Assembly (NCBI RefSeq): GCF_023898315.1
Contig: NC_064616.1
Location: 536,877,102 to 536,941,101, forward strand
Length of the DNA: 64,000 bases
Reading direction: 5' to 3'
From: Schistocerca nitens
Lineage: Eukaryota; Arthropoda; Insecta; Orthoptera; Acrididae
The position numbers and the translations under genes were made by a program. This document shows, piece by piece, positions 1 to 10,977 of the stretch. Every line of letters starts with the position of its first letter. The first letter of the stretch is position 1. A model generated the notes under the pieces. That model was not told where the DNA came from, made no database searches, and worked only from the letters and a program-made list of their open reading frames with translations.

Positions 1-1500
1 GACATCCTCTCAACTACTACTGCACCAGTGGTGGTGGCGGAATAATAATCTTTGGCGCAATCTCTGGCGCTGTGACTCAGTGTAGCCATCTTACAATGTT
101 CACAATCAACTCTAACTGCTTCTTAGTGCCTGGTGTTTACAATTAAGCTTACGGTGTTACGAGTGCTGCAGTGGTCGCTGTTTACATTCAGGGCACTGAA
201 ACATCGTAGGGGCGCTCGCGGAGTACGCTGAAAAAATAATAGTTCACCTTCTCCTACAAGGTGAAATTATCACGCTGTAAGCTGGCAGGATGTCTAATTT
301 CCCTTGCTTTGAAGCCAGTATGCTGTTATTCGCTTGATGACGTGACTTGATTTCTGTTTTGAAGTCACTGATTTAAAGGTTTTACAGGGTTAAGCATTAC
401 GCATGAAACGCAATGGCTTTTGATACAAATGATGGCACACTGCTGCTAACGTTGTTTTATCAGAACAGCAGTAATAGCAGTCATGCGCTGCGGTAATATC
501 GCTGACAAAAACAGCTGTGTAGTGTCACTATGTCAATACATGGGCTAAAGAATATGATCAAGAAAAAAGGTGAATTTGGGTGTGCAACAGGAAAAGGGAG
601 GAGGCCATTTTCCATTGCAAATCTTGATGAAGTTGCTGTAGATATGGTCCAGAGTACGGTACACTTCTCAAACTCGGAGGCCAGTGCTCGAGCTTCGTCA
701 CGGGAAATGTCTTCTCACTGGTCACCAGTTCTAAGGATTTTGTGGTGCGTTTTACACTGTTGTCCCTACAAGTATCATAACAGTCACCAAATAAAGTCAC
801 AAGATAGGCTACACATCCGTCACTTTTCCCTTCTTCTTTTTCCACATTTGGAAATGGATGTCACGTGGTCGGGAAGTATCCTTTGGACAGACGAGACACG
901 TTTTATTCCGTGCAGTGTCGTGAACGCACAGAACTGTCACAGACGGGGCTCTACTCCCTCACATGTTGTGCAGGAACGTCCATTGCTCTCAGTTTATGTG
1001 CTTGTGGCGTGGTTTCACATGCTCTTTCACTATCGGTCCTTTTTTCCTTCAAGGGGATGCTACCTCGTGGGCTTGTTACGTGTACAGTGATAGCTACACG
1101 TTATAGGGACCTCTTCGTGCAACACGTGATTCCATGGTAGCGAGACTGCATCTCTGTGTACACATCTGTTTTCATGAAAGATGGTACGACACCACAGGTT
1201 GCTTGACAGGAGAGAAAGATGTTGTCCGAGAAACCTACGATGATGCCCGTATCACCTCTTAGCAATTTCAAGTTTAGTGCCCTTCCACATTCCCCAGGCA
1301 AAATCCATGTGATTTCTGGTTATGGGGATACCTTAAAGATCGTTTCTATTGTGGGCGTATGCAGACTCTTCCTGATCTGAAAGGTTTCATACAATGACAT
1401 ATGTTGCGGATTACACTGGATATGCTACGAGCAGCTCTCGACCATACTGTGTCACTGATAAAGTATGTTACTGAGTCGGAAGACCACGTTGAACACATAT
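1..1500 (+). pseudogene. Degenerate DDE transposase (DUF4817-type) relic
   Basis: I recognise a decayed DNA-transposon transposase read in several frames. Around 530-780 there is a helix-turn-helix-like part followed by a segment resembling the usual linker. At about 871-908 ILWTDETRF holds the first catalytic Asp. At about 1,171-1,195 FMKDGTT holds the second. Near 1,290-1,380 a broken equivalent of the third acidic motif and the downstream KDRF segment can be seen. Stops and frameshifts separate the pieces, so it is not functional. Shorter related copies lie at 19,490-20,640 (minus) and 24,265-25,330 (plus); both lack about 770 bp corresponding to 1,095-1,867. The relic starts before the window. 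Confidence 0.7.
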
Positions 1501-1867
1501 GGTAACTTGTGACCGTATCCTAATAAGCATTACAGAACCATCGTTTACTTGTGTTTCATTCTTGCTTCCCTTTCCTTGCTCACATACCACATTTAACCTG
1601 GTGTCAGAAATGGGAACTATTATATTGTTAATCATTCTCCGTAAACTGCACGCTATATTTTCTGAACAGCAACGAATGAGAACGTAGGCTATTTCAGAAA
1701 ATGACTTTAATCTGACGATAGAATTTCATCAGTAGGGTGTGATTTGAAGTATTACGCCAGAAATTAATTCATGGATATGGAAAATTAAATTTAATACAGC
1801 TCTCTGAATTGCCAAGTATTTATTGTTGACGTCGCAGTCAAAAAGAAATTTTATTTCCACTTCTTAA
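1501..1867. other. AT-rich spacer without recognised gene
   Basis: The stretch lies between the transposase relic and the point where similarity to the right duplication arm begins. I see no coding signal or terminal repeat. It is missing from the two shorter copies of this module, whose sequence jumps from the equivalent of 1,094 to the equivalent of 1,868 at a shared TA. Confidence 0.5.
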
Positions 1868-3403
1868 GTAACTTTTATAATGTAAACATATATTATTAGA
1901 AAGTGTTTGCAAATACATCTAAATTTTCAACGAAGAACTTTGCAGTCGATTATGACATGAAAAATACTGCAAATGGATTTGAAATCTATGTCAGGAACAT
2001 GGTGATGTCGGATTTAAGAAGACGAGGAAGTTCATCAATGAACCATATTGAGTTCCAGAAACGTCCCATTTGTTTTTTGTTCATATTAAGATCAACAATG
2101 AAAACCTCGGTCGGCAATTCCATTTCCAAAACATACGGTACCTTACTATCATGTCATTCACGATGATGCAGAACTAAAGTATAGGTGCACCTATGATCAC
2201 TTTCATTTGAGTGGTACAGCTGAAGTTGGATGTAGAAAAGGCTGGAAAATGATTAAGATTTTGATACTTCATGCCATTACTGAGCAATACCCATCGACAA
2301 CACCCGTTGTCAATTTAAGTAGAGGAAATGAAGATATACAATAAGCCCTGATTACAGAAGCATCGTTAAAATTATTCAACTTCCCATTCTGTTAGTACTA
2401 CAGAAAAACAGTTTTTTCATTTAGAGTACTATACTAAAAGCTGTTACACACTGAGATATAAATTGTTCCTGAGGATGCAAAAAAAGTGGCGGTTCAAAGA
2501 GTGTTAACGAAAAAGCAGAAGTTGTTGTTTCTATCGGAAATATTACTCCTCATTTCAAGTGAAATTGGATTCGTAAAACATATGTATATACATTTTTAAT
2601 ATTTTTGATAATGCTAAAACTTGAATACTGTTGACTACTACTTGTTTCCAAAAGAATTATTAACCTCAGTGTGTAACATGGTATATATTTAGGAAAAACA
2701 GTATTTGTTTAAGGAGATGGAGATTGATTTACTAATGGTTCTACAGGAAAAAAAGGAAAGCTTATGTTAACTTATGCAACAAATACAAGTATTTTCACTG
2801 GATCTACTCGTGCGCTAAGGACTATTAACACACGTGTGGTTGAAACCTATGGGCAGCATTTTGTGAATAAATTGTAACGTACAAACTACACTACGCAGTA
2901 GTGTACAGATGTATCTTTCACTGTTTTTCTTTTAGATTGCATTTGGTAATAACAGTAATAACTCCGGGGCTTCTTCTAAATTTAGTGAGGAGCATTTCGT
3001 GTCGTCCTTAAGGCGACGTGAAATCACTATTTACATTGTACTTCAATTAATATAACGGGGGGGGGAGGGTCACTTCAGATGACATTAGGCAGTTGGACGT
3101 CTGGAAGTTATGTATGGAACACGATGAGTTGCCAAAACAAGGAATGTGCGAAAATAACGCAGTCACAAGATCTACAAGTGGGGCAGTCACACGGGGACAC
3201 AGAACACGTCCCCAATGTTTGTGAACAATCTACGCGTACCCAGACACTTCAGTCAGCTTAAAATCAAGAGAAACGAGGTACATGTTCAGTGGGGGTGGGG
3301 GGTGGGGGTGCCAGATAAGCTGGTCATGCGCGCGGAATCCTGCCTGAGAGGCAAGTCACGTAGAAGAGCGCTCCCCAAAAATCCTCATCTCCGATTTGAT
3401 ATA
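1868..3403. other. Duplicated non-coding segment, outer end of left arm
   Basis: No gene recognised. The segment is shared with 46,150-47,996 and 17,750-19,560. Short ORFs occur here and in the other copies but they contain stops or shift relative to each other. A G-run lies at 3,057-3,068 and another G-rich stretch at 3,290-3,308; neither is matched in the other copies. Confidence 0.6.
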
Positions 3404-4825
3404 CACTCCTGGAAATTGAAATAAGAACACCGTGAATTCATTGTCCCAGGAAGGGGAAACTTTATTGACACATTCCTGGGGTCAGATACATCACATGATC
3501 ACACTGACAGAACCACAGGCACATAGACACAGGCAACAGAGCATGCACAATGTCGGCACTAGTACAGTGTATATCCACCTTTCGCAGCAATGCAGGCTGC
3601 TATTCTCCCATGGAGACGATCGTAGAGATGCTGGATGTAGTCCTGTGGAACGGCTTGCCATGCCATTTCCACCTGGCGCCTCAGTTGGACCAGCGTTCGT
3701 GCTGGACGTGCAGACCGCGTGAGACGACGCTTCATCCAGTCCCAAACATGCTCAATGGGGGACAGATCCGGAGATCTTGCTGGCCAGGGTAGTTGACTTA
3801 CACCTTCTAGAGCACGTTGGGTGGCACGGGATACATGCGGACGTGCATTGTCCTGTTGGAACAGCAAGTTCCCTTGCCGGTCTAGGAATGGTAGAACGAT
3901 GGGTTCGATGACGGTTTGGATGTACCGTGCACTATTCAGTGTCCCCTCGACGATCACCAGTGGTGTACGGCCAGTGTAGGAGATCGCTCCCCACACCATG
4001 ATGCCGGGTGTTGGCCCTGTGTGCCTCGGTCGTATGCAGTCCTGGTTGTGGCGCTCACCTGCACGGCGCCAAACACGCATACGACCATCATTGGCACCAA
4101 GGCAGAAGCGACTCTCATCGCTGAAGACGACACGTCTCCATTCGTCCCTCCATTCACGCCTGTCGCGACACCACTGGAGGCGGGCTGCACGATGTTGGGG
4201 CGTGAGCGGAAGACGGCCTAACGGTGTGCGGGACCGTAGCCCAGCTTCATGGAGACGGTTGCGAATGGTCCTCGCCGATACCCCAGGAGCAACAGTGTCC
4301 CTAATTTGCTGGGAAGTGGCGGTGCGGTCCCCTACGGCACTGCGTAGGATCCTACGGTCTTGGCGTGCATCCGTGCGTCGCTGCGGTCCGGTCCCAGGTC
4401 GACGGGCACGTGCACCTTCCGCCGACCACTGGCGACAACATCGATGTACTGTGGAGACCTCACGCCCCACGTGTTGAGCAATTCGGCGGTACGTCCACCC
4501 GGCCTCCCGCATGCCCACTATACGCCCTCGCTCAAAGTCCGTCAACTGCACATACGGTTCACGTCCACGCTGTCGCGGCTTGCTACCAGTGTTAAAGACT
4601 GCGATGGAGCTCCGTATGCCACGGCAAACTGGCTGACACTGACGGCGGCGGTGCACAAATGCTGCGCAGCTAGCGCCATTCGACGGCCAACACCGCGGTT
4701 CCTGGTGTGTCCGCTGTGCCGTGCATGTGATCATTGCTTGTACAGCCCTCTCGCAGTGTCCGGAGCAAGTATGGTGGGTCTGACACACCGGTGTCAATGT
4801 GTTCTTTTTTCCATTTCCGGGAGTG
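3404..4825 (-). mobile_element. Tc1-like transposon, near-complete
   Basis: The element has imperfect terminal inverted repeats that begin CACTCCTGGAAAT at 3,404 and end ATTTCCGGGAGTG at 4,825, and a TA target duplication at 3,402-3,403 and 4,826-4,827. It carries one long transposase ORF on the minus strand. It is GC-richer than its surroundings. It is absent from the matching sites in the right arm (near 46,135) and the third copy (near 17,745), so it inserted after the duplication. Confidence 0.92.
3559..4797 (-). CDS. Tc1-family transposase, open frame
   Basis: The frame is open for 412 codons. Family features follow in order: a helix-turn-helix region near residues 85-150 starting at LTDFERGRIVGMREAG; then catalytic FSDESRF (about 4,106-4,127), QQDNARPH (about 3,836-3,860) and SPDLSPIEHVWD (about 3,740-3,774), which supply the DDE triad that cuts and joins DNA at TA sites. 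By my count 32 residues separate the second Asp from the Glu, against 34 in classical Tc1. The first roughly 75 residues do not look like family sequence, so the true start is probably downstream or was lost to a frameshift; I kept the longest open frame. No stop falls in the catalytic domain. It may be, or recently have been, active. Confidence 0.85.
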   Translation of the reverse strand: MTPVCQTHHTCSGHCERAVQAMITCTAQRTHQEPRCWPSNGASCAAFVHRRRQCQPVCRGIRSSIAVFNTGSKPRQRGREPYVQLTDFERGRIVGMREAGWTYRRIAQHVGREVSTVHRCCRQWSAEGARARRPGTGPQRRTDARQDRRILRSAVGDRTATSQQIRDTVAPGVSARTIRNRLHEAGLRSRTPLGRLPLTPQHRAARLQWCRDRREWRDEWRRVVFSDESRFCLGANDGRMRVWRRAGERHNQDCIRPRHTGPTPGIMVWGAISYTGRTPLVIVEGTLNSARYIQTVIEPIVLPFLDRQGNLLFQQDNARPHVSRATQRALEGVSQLPWPARSPDLSPIEHVWDWMKRRLTRSARPARTLVQLRRQVEMAWQAVPQDYIQHLYDRLHGRIAACIAAKGGYTLY

Positions 4826-4847
4826 TAGTACCTTAGGAATGCTTTCG

Positions 4848-5047
4848 GCCTGCTAGTGTGGCTTTGCGGTTCTCAGGGCTTCAGTCTGGAACCGTGTGAC
4901 CGCTACGGTCGTAAGTTCGAATCCTGCCTCGGGCAAGGATGTGTGTGATGTCCTTAGGTTAGTTAGGTTTAAGTTGTTCTAAGTTCTAGGGGAGTGATGA
5001 CCACAGATGTTAAGTCGCATATTGCTCAGAGCCATTTGAGCCATTTG
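4848..5047 (+). mobile_element. tRNA-derived SINE, full length
   Basis: The head has an A-box-like part and the B box GTTCGAATCC near 4,915. The tail ends with the common CATAT/CATAGTGCTCAGAGCCATTTGA-type end. It is flanked by a perfect target-site duplication AATGCTTTCG at 4,838-4,847 and 5,048-5,057. It is absent from the right arm and third copy. Confidence 0.93.
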
Positions 5048-5057
5048 AATGCTTTCG

Positions 5058-5150
5058 CTTTTCGGATACTACTTCAAGTGTAGGTTCTTCGGATACTACT
5101 CCGAGTGTACGCTCTTCGGATACGACTCCGACTATACGACACAGCAGCTG
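5058..5150. repeat. Short tandem repeat, about 25-bp unit
   Basis: Three or more imperfect copies of a unit of the form CTTCGGATACTACTCC followed by GAGTGTACG lie in tandem. Related reduced arrays occur in the other copies of the module at 16,107-16,160, 17,680-17,745 and 46,095-46,135 (there in the opposite orientation). Copy number and spacing differ among the four loci. Confidence 0.8.
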
Positions 5151-5256
5151 GGTAGTGACAAGTTATTCATCTAGTATTATGTGCAATGATTTGTACGAGT
5201 AGCAAGGGAATTTGGTGTTCTAGGTCTCAATTCATTAGCGATTGATGCTGCTAATA

Positions 5257-5461
5257 TGGTTCAAATGGTTCAAATGGCTCTGAGCACTATGGGACTTAAC
5301 TTCTGTGGTCTTCAGTCCCCTAGAACTTAGAACTACTTAAACCTAACTAACCTAAGGACATCACACACATCCATGCCCGAGGCAGGATTCGAACCTGCGA
5401 CCGTAGCAGTCGCGCGGTTCCAGACTGAGCGCCTAGAACCGCGAGACCACCGCTGCCGGCG
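5257..5461 (-). mobile_element. tRNA-derived SINE, full length
   Basis: It is the same SINE family as the one at 4,848, on the opposite strand, with its B box near 5,390. A perfect 13-bp target-site duplication GATGCTGCTAATA lies at 5,244-5,256 and 5,462-5,474. It is absent from the corresponding site in the right arm, so it postdates the duplication. Confidence 0.94.
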
Positions 5462-6808
5462 GATGCTGCTAATAGCCCAGGGAGCAACGCAAGACGAAGA
5501 GATTTTCTTCGCCAGTTGTATTATTAGAGTTATAAGCTTGTTTCAGAACACTTGCGAGACCGAGCTGCCATAAGCTACATACTGTTTAATATTTCTAATA
5601 TTCCTTCAAGGATTTGTGAAATTTTCCAAATTGATGCAAAGGCACATTCAACTCAAAATACTAAGAAATAGGGTGTGGTATGTACTGCGACAAGAGAAAA
5701 AACAGACCTACGAGGTAATGCTGTTCCAAATATAGTAAATGTTCCAGTCTGTGAACGTCCCTTTTTGTGACATCTTACAACAGCGGCACCAACCACATGC
5801 TTGACTGTTATTGTCAAAGAAAAATTGGAGTTAACCTCTGTTGTGTTGTGTTTGCGAGGTTAGTACTCAATGAGGAGCGTTTTTTACGTTCATACCTCAT
5901 ACGCTGCTGCCCTGCAAACTTATATTTCTGACAAGTACTCCGTTTTCACTGCACTCACAGTTAGAAGAGTATCTATAATACTCGTTGTTTACAAGTACTG
6001 GTAATAACGAACGTTGACCAACGGTCAGATGGCCTTTCTGGTGTAGGGCGTGGTTTCTACGCCCGCTGTGCGGCAGCTCTGCAGTTCATGAGTTACCTAA
6101 GTACAGGTTTGTTTCTAGTTTTTTCCGGTGTGTAGGGGAGTTTATTCGTCTTATAATTCACTATTTTTGTTAATAAATCTATGAAATTTTCAGTTTAGGT
6201 CAGAGAGGGATACCGAAATGGTCCCACAAACTATTTCTAGCGCCTCACTTGCAAGTTCATATAAATATTAATGTGTCTGATGTCTCTGTACGAAATAAGT
6301 TTCTGTTTGTTTCTCGGACTTTCTAGTGAACACGTCATGAACGTTATGTTACTGGCACACATACCAGATGCAGATATTAGAGACGCACGTTAATATGGTC
6401 GTTGACCTGAAGTGAAGGGGAAAACTGGAACTATTAGACGAACAAAATTGCAACTTGTCCTTCTGAATTAATCTATACCGTTTCGACGCTAGTCTACTCA
6501 TAACAAAGTGGCGGCCTGCTTTCTTAAGTGTTATCGTGGACAAATACAACGTGTAAGATCTTGGTATAAAGCAGCATGACACTCGCGAGTTTGACTCTTA
6601 TTTGTGGTGCACAATTATCATACCTGTGATTTGTACATTCTCCTGACGTTCCGCCAAGGAAAATTATCTGGAAGTTACTGTTGTGACGGTGGTGTTACAT
6701 TGTTGATGGAGTAACACTACGTGGAGAACAGGGAGAAATACAGTCATAGTCTCTTTCCATTCACTTAGGAGCACCAGAATCATATTTTTTTCCATTTCTA
6801 CAGACACC
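5462..6808. other. Duplicated non-coding segment, four copies in window
   Basis: I see no gene. About 0.95 kb of this is present four times: here (reverse), 15,020-15,990, 16,575-17,560 and 45,100-46,030. Short ORFs are not conserved among copies. Confidence 0.7.
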
Positions 6809-7010
6809 TAATACAATGTTCAAATGTGTGTGAATTTCTACGGGACCAAACTACTGAGGTCATCGGTAATTAGACTTACACAGTACTTAATATAGTTTAT
6901 GCTAAGAACAAGACACTCACCCATGCCCGTGGGAGGACTCGAACCTCTGGCGCGAGGGGCTGCACAATGCGTGACGGCGCCTTAAACGACGCGACTACTC
7001 AGCGCTGCTA
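6809..7010 (-). mobile_element. tRNA-derived SINE, second subfamily, shared with right arm
   Basis: The head differs from the SINE at 4,848 (B-box sequence GGTTCGAGTCC, read on the minus strand) but the layout is the same. The flanking duplication is CTACAGACACC at 6,798-6,808 and CTACAGGCACC at 7,011-7,021. The same insertion with the same target duplication is at 44,551-44,750, so it predates the segmental duplication. Confidence 0.9.
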
Positions 7011-7021
7011 CAGGCACCATA

Positions 7022-8603
7022 CACATTAATATGGCGCTCGTATATTTCTAATTTTGGTCTCAAGTAATTTAAGTAATACGATAGTTTAGTCCTTAGCAGA
7101 TTGTAGGTTTTGAAGGAACATCAGTGAATAAGATGTATGCATTATAATAATGCGTTTGATGAGGATACTCTTAATTACTGTACAGGGAAAGGAAAGGTAT
7201 TTACCTCATGGGAGATGCTCAAGGAAACGAACATTCAAAAATCAATACATTGCACTTCACTTTTTCTATCCAAAATTAGTTTTAAGCTAAGTTCCTGTGT
7301 TTGTAGATAATTATAATGAATTAAGGATAATCCGCTTTTTGCCACAACACAATACCCTTCAATTTTATTAGTTTCAAAAGTTTTTTAACCACTTCTATTT
7401 CACCTCTAACACATTTTTTCTGTGTTCTTTCAATTTTTACTTAATATGTGTCCTCGGGCTGCCAACAAAAATCAGCAGCAAGTGTGTATTAACAGAGCAT
7501 ATCATCACTGCTACACCTGACCTGTCCTTAGTAGAACTTGTTTGTTACATTCCTGATAAATCTGTTGTTGATATTAATTTTGTTTTTAAAAAAAATTATC
7601 TCAAAATCATTGCCGAGTCATGAATGTTGCTTTATTCTAGTGGCTGGAATGTAAATCTGCAGTGCGAAGTGCATTAATTCACAGAAAGGAAATAACATCC
7701 AGAATTATCAAATTCTTACGAGCAAACGTTAATTTAAATATAAAGGTTATAGCAATATATTTAGCACTTAAATAATAAATACAGTTCAGGACAAGTCGCC
7801 CAAAGCTATGACGACATTCCGTGCTAATTTAGACTTATAGCTGCCTTCTACTGGCAGCCACGGGATACACTTAAAGTAAAACGTAAAAAGAGAAAGAAAA
7901 GAAAGAGAAAATCTAGTGATGATATCACAAATCCGGTGGAACATGCTCTGGAATTAAACAAAACGAACGAAATTGTGTGAATGCAAGAAGTGGTACATTC
8001 CTTAATTCATTAGGTCTATAGTTGACAGTTTATCATTAATGCTCTACAGAAGGACTAACCTTGCCAATTAATACGTTATCGTAGAAATTAATGGCATTTC
8101 TCTCTATGGAGTGGGTGTGCTTATCCCTAGAACTCCCATTAGTCGCTTTTAGTTGTTGCACGAGAATTTGTGTTTATCAACAGCTAAATTTTCTACATTG
8201 CTAAAGAGAAATATGGACAATCTCAGTACGAAACCACACAAATTAATCTTATACTATTTTCTCAGTTGCAGATATTTTTTGTGGAAAGAGATACCTCACA
8301 AATTAATCTCATTTTCTTTTCTCAGTTACAAATATTCTTTGTGAATATTTTATCAGCATCACTTCTGCGATTCATTACATCATAATATTAGAATAAAATG
8401 TTAGTCTGATAATGTTGTGTTTCGGAATCTGTATGCACTGAGATTTGCCCCATGAAGATAACACTTTATTTATACAAACATCACGGGCTAAAGCTAATAC
8501 TACCATACAGGTTAAATTACATAAACTGCAATAGACATACTGTAATATATGAATTATCTACAACTGGAATGATTTTTCAGCTGTCATTCATTTTCATTTG
8601 AGG
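7022..8603. other. Duplicated non-coding segment
   Basis: No gene recognised. It aligns with 42,830-44,539 in reverse. Part of it (7,880-8,250) is also present at 16,193-16,563. Confidence 0.6.
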
Positions 8604-8614
8604 TTATTGATGTG

Positions 8615-8663
8615 GGGACTGATGACCATAGATGTTAAGTCCCATAGTGCTCAGAGCCATTTT
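8615..8663 (+). mobile_element. 49-bp 5'-truncated SINE stub
   Basis: Only the last 49 bp of the SINE tail are present, ending CTCAGAGCCATTTT. The flanking duplication is TTATTGATGTG at 8,604-8,614 and TTATTGCTGTG at 8,664-8,674. The right arm has the empty site near 42,815-42,830. Confidence 0.87.
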
Positions 8664-8674
8664 TTATTGCTGTG

Positions 8675-9676
8675 CAATCATCAAAAAAACTTTCTCTAAT
8701 CCAGCCCCCTGAAAAATTGTGTGATCTCTTTGCTTAGCTATTATTATCATAAAATTAAGGTTAAATGAAGTTGCATAAGGTCAACATTTATCTTTCAGGT
8801 AAAGGATTGGACACCCTATTAGAAATAGAATATTAACCCTTAGAAACACAGTTCACAGTGAATTGTCATCACTAACATAAAACTGTAATACATATAACAG
8901 TAAAAGTAAAAGGAATATAATAATTTGAGATAAGAATTGTTTTATATGTAAATTAACATGTCTGCAAATCAATAAAGTGGATGCTACTTACATCATTTCC
9001 ATTGCATTAAAAGAAACATCTGCAGCACGTATCTACATTCCAGGATAGATGATAAAATTATTATTTGTCTGACAGTGTTTAGACAGGTGTTTATATGGTT
9101 CCACTTCTTCATTATAGTTATTCAGCAAGAGTGCGTTTATTGGATGAAGATAGTTATGATGACTTCATTAACATCTACATGAACCAGGGACTGAAGACTT
9201 AAGTTTCCAGCAGTATAATGCTTACCTTGATATGCTCTATATACAATGTCAACAGTCTCTCCCTCTCTTACTCCTTCCATCAATGACCTAACATTCCATT
9301 TCTCCTCACTGTTAGGTGGTAAGTAACGTTTTTGAAACTAATTTGGAGCTTTGTGTAATGTCCATTCCACACAAAATTAGAGAAAAATAATATATTATAT
9401 TATTTAAGGACATTCATATGCAATTTCACTACATCCATAATATCTGTTCTTTTAAAACTCATAAGGAATGTTAATACATTTAATAAGAATTGCAGTCAGA
9501 TCACAACAGCACGAGGAGGGCAGACAATGAAACTTAAGTCTAAAGAAATTATTCAAAAGCTATTTATTTTCATATAGATCCACTACAAAATCATAACTGT
9601 AAATACACAAATGTTGTACACATTAAATATCAAAGCAAAAGAGGTAACCTGTCTTAGTGTTCTTGTAAAACAACAT
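8675..9676. other. Duplicated AT-rich non-coding segment downstream of gene A
   Basis: No gene recognised. It is shared with about 41,802-42,810. It lies past the likely 3' end of gene A. Confidence 0.6.
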
Positions 9677-9682
9677 TTTATT
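9677..9682 (-). terminator. Likely poly(A) signal of gene A
   Basis: AATAAA on the minus strand lies about 750 bp past the stop codon of gene A. The same signal is kept at the matching place after gene B (41,796-41,801). Confidence 0.5.
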
Positions 9683-10228
9683 TTAATAAACACACTGTAA
9701 ACATTATCATATTCCACTAAAGTTATTACAAAAAAACATATTATATTATAATACTTGTATATGGAATAAACTAAATTTTACAACTGTAACTACACAAAAG
9801 TTGCTTACATTCAACATAAAAATAAAAGTGATAACATTGACAAAACAGTAAATTTAACCTCTTTTGTCAAACAGTCATTGGCTTTGTGAAACACGTTCTG
9901 TGACAATCTCATAGTCACCAGAAATTTTTAGTTTACACATATTGTCCGTTTTCATATATTGGGCAAGGGTAATTTACAAAAGTGAAGGTGGTAAAATCGA
10001 CAAGACAGAATACTAGGAAGCTCTTGTGATACCACCAGGAAATTACACTCTTCACATGATTATTCACTTCACATACCCCTAAATTTGGTAGTAGAATACA
10101 GATTTCAGAAGTACTGTTGTTCTCTGTGATAAAAGGGTCAAAGAAATTGAACATAACTGTGTCCACCATAACACTGTTGTTGACTGAAGATGATTTTCGA
10201 ATTTCATACATTCTTGTGTGTGTGTGGA

Positions 10229-10256
10229 GGGGGGGGGTCGGGGGGATGAGGGGGGG
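10229..10256 (+). repeat. Interrupted poly-G tract
   Basis: Runs of 9, 6 and 7 G are separated by TC and ATGA, next to a short TG repeat. The matching right-arm sequence near 41,245-41,270 has only short C runs, so the tract expanded in this arm. It lies in the 3' UTR region of gene A and would be C-rich in the transcript. Confidence 0.75.
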
Positions 10257-10427
10257 ATGTGTGCGTGTTTACATATGCAGTAATGGATCAATTAGACAGT
10301 AAGCATAGGGGCAGATGGGTAAAAGGTGAAAAGGAATCAAAAACTAAGTGTAGTGGAGCAGAGGAGTGGAGGTGTTTGTTTCTGGGTGTGTGATGGATAA
10401 GTGTGTGGAGGGGTAATTTTAAGCACT

Positions 10428-10977
10428 CTAAACAGTAACTGTATCATGATATTCGACAGTAAGGAATTCTCCATTACTGTACTGAATTGTGTATTTAATA
10501 TTATACTCAATAGGGAGGGATCTAAAATAGTTGATCCATATTCTCCAGATGGATGCTGTGACTAGAGCAGCACCGAGTAATATTACCATCATTGTGGTGA
10601 ATTCGAGATGTTTGGTAGTTGCATACAAGGGCATGTTTTCTATCTGTAATACTGATGTGTCATTCCCTACTGTTGTATTGCGCTCTGATTGAGGGGTAAG
10701 TGTGCCCAGTGCAGCTTGTTCTGTTGTCACATTGTACTCATCAGAACCTTGTTTGGGGTGTCCCATTCCAGCAACAAATGTGTCTGTGGTATACAGTTGG
10801 ATATGCTCCACAGTTTCCTCTTCAGATTTCTGTGTGCTTGTGGTCTGAATAACAGTAGTCTCCTTGGACATATCAAGTTCAGCATACTGTTCAGTGAATT
10901 GGCCTATGTCAGCAGATACTACGGAATTATCTACTGTCAGTGATGTTTTCGATTCTTGGCTGAAGCTGGCAGCACTC
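10428..10977 (-). CDS. Gene A, coding exon 3 (last)
   Basis: The acceptor gggtttcag precedes the exon at 10,978-10,986. The exon encodes about 182 residues including the membrane segment and ends in a stop at 10,428-10,430. The last two residues differ from copy B, which reads nine residues beyond the shared HDTV before its stop. Confidence 0.82.

Noticed and set aside
3432-4836. Several plus-strand ORFs (up to 159 codons) across the Tc1 element
   Set aside because: They are shadows of the GC-rich transposase gene on the minus strand; none has family similarity.
4848-5047. tRNA genes at the B-box sequences of SINEs (also 5,257; 32,745; 34,053; 59,745)
   Set aside because: The tRNA-like parts continue into a SINE tail with target-site duplications and lack complete cloverleaf pairing.
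5058-5150. CRISPR-like array
   Set aside because: Units are adjacent without unique spacers, and the organism is eukaryotic.
10689-10943. Plus-strand ORF opposite gene A exon 3 (and 40,568-40,822 opposite gene B)
   Set aside because: It is the antisense frame of a conserved exon; openness follows from the coding strand and no start or splice context is seen.
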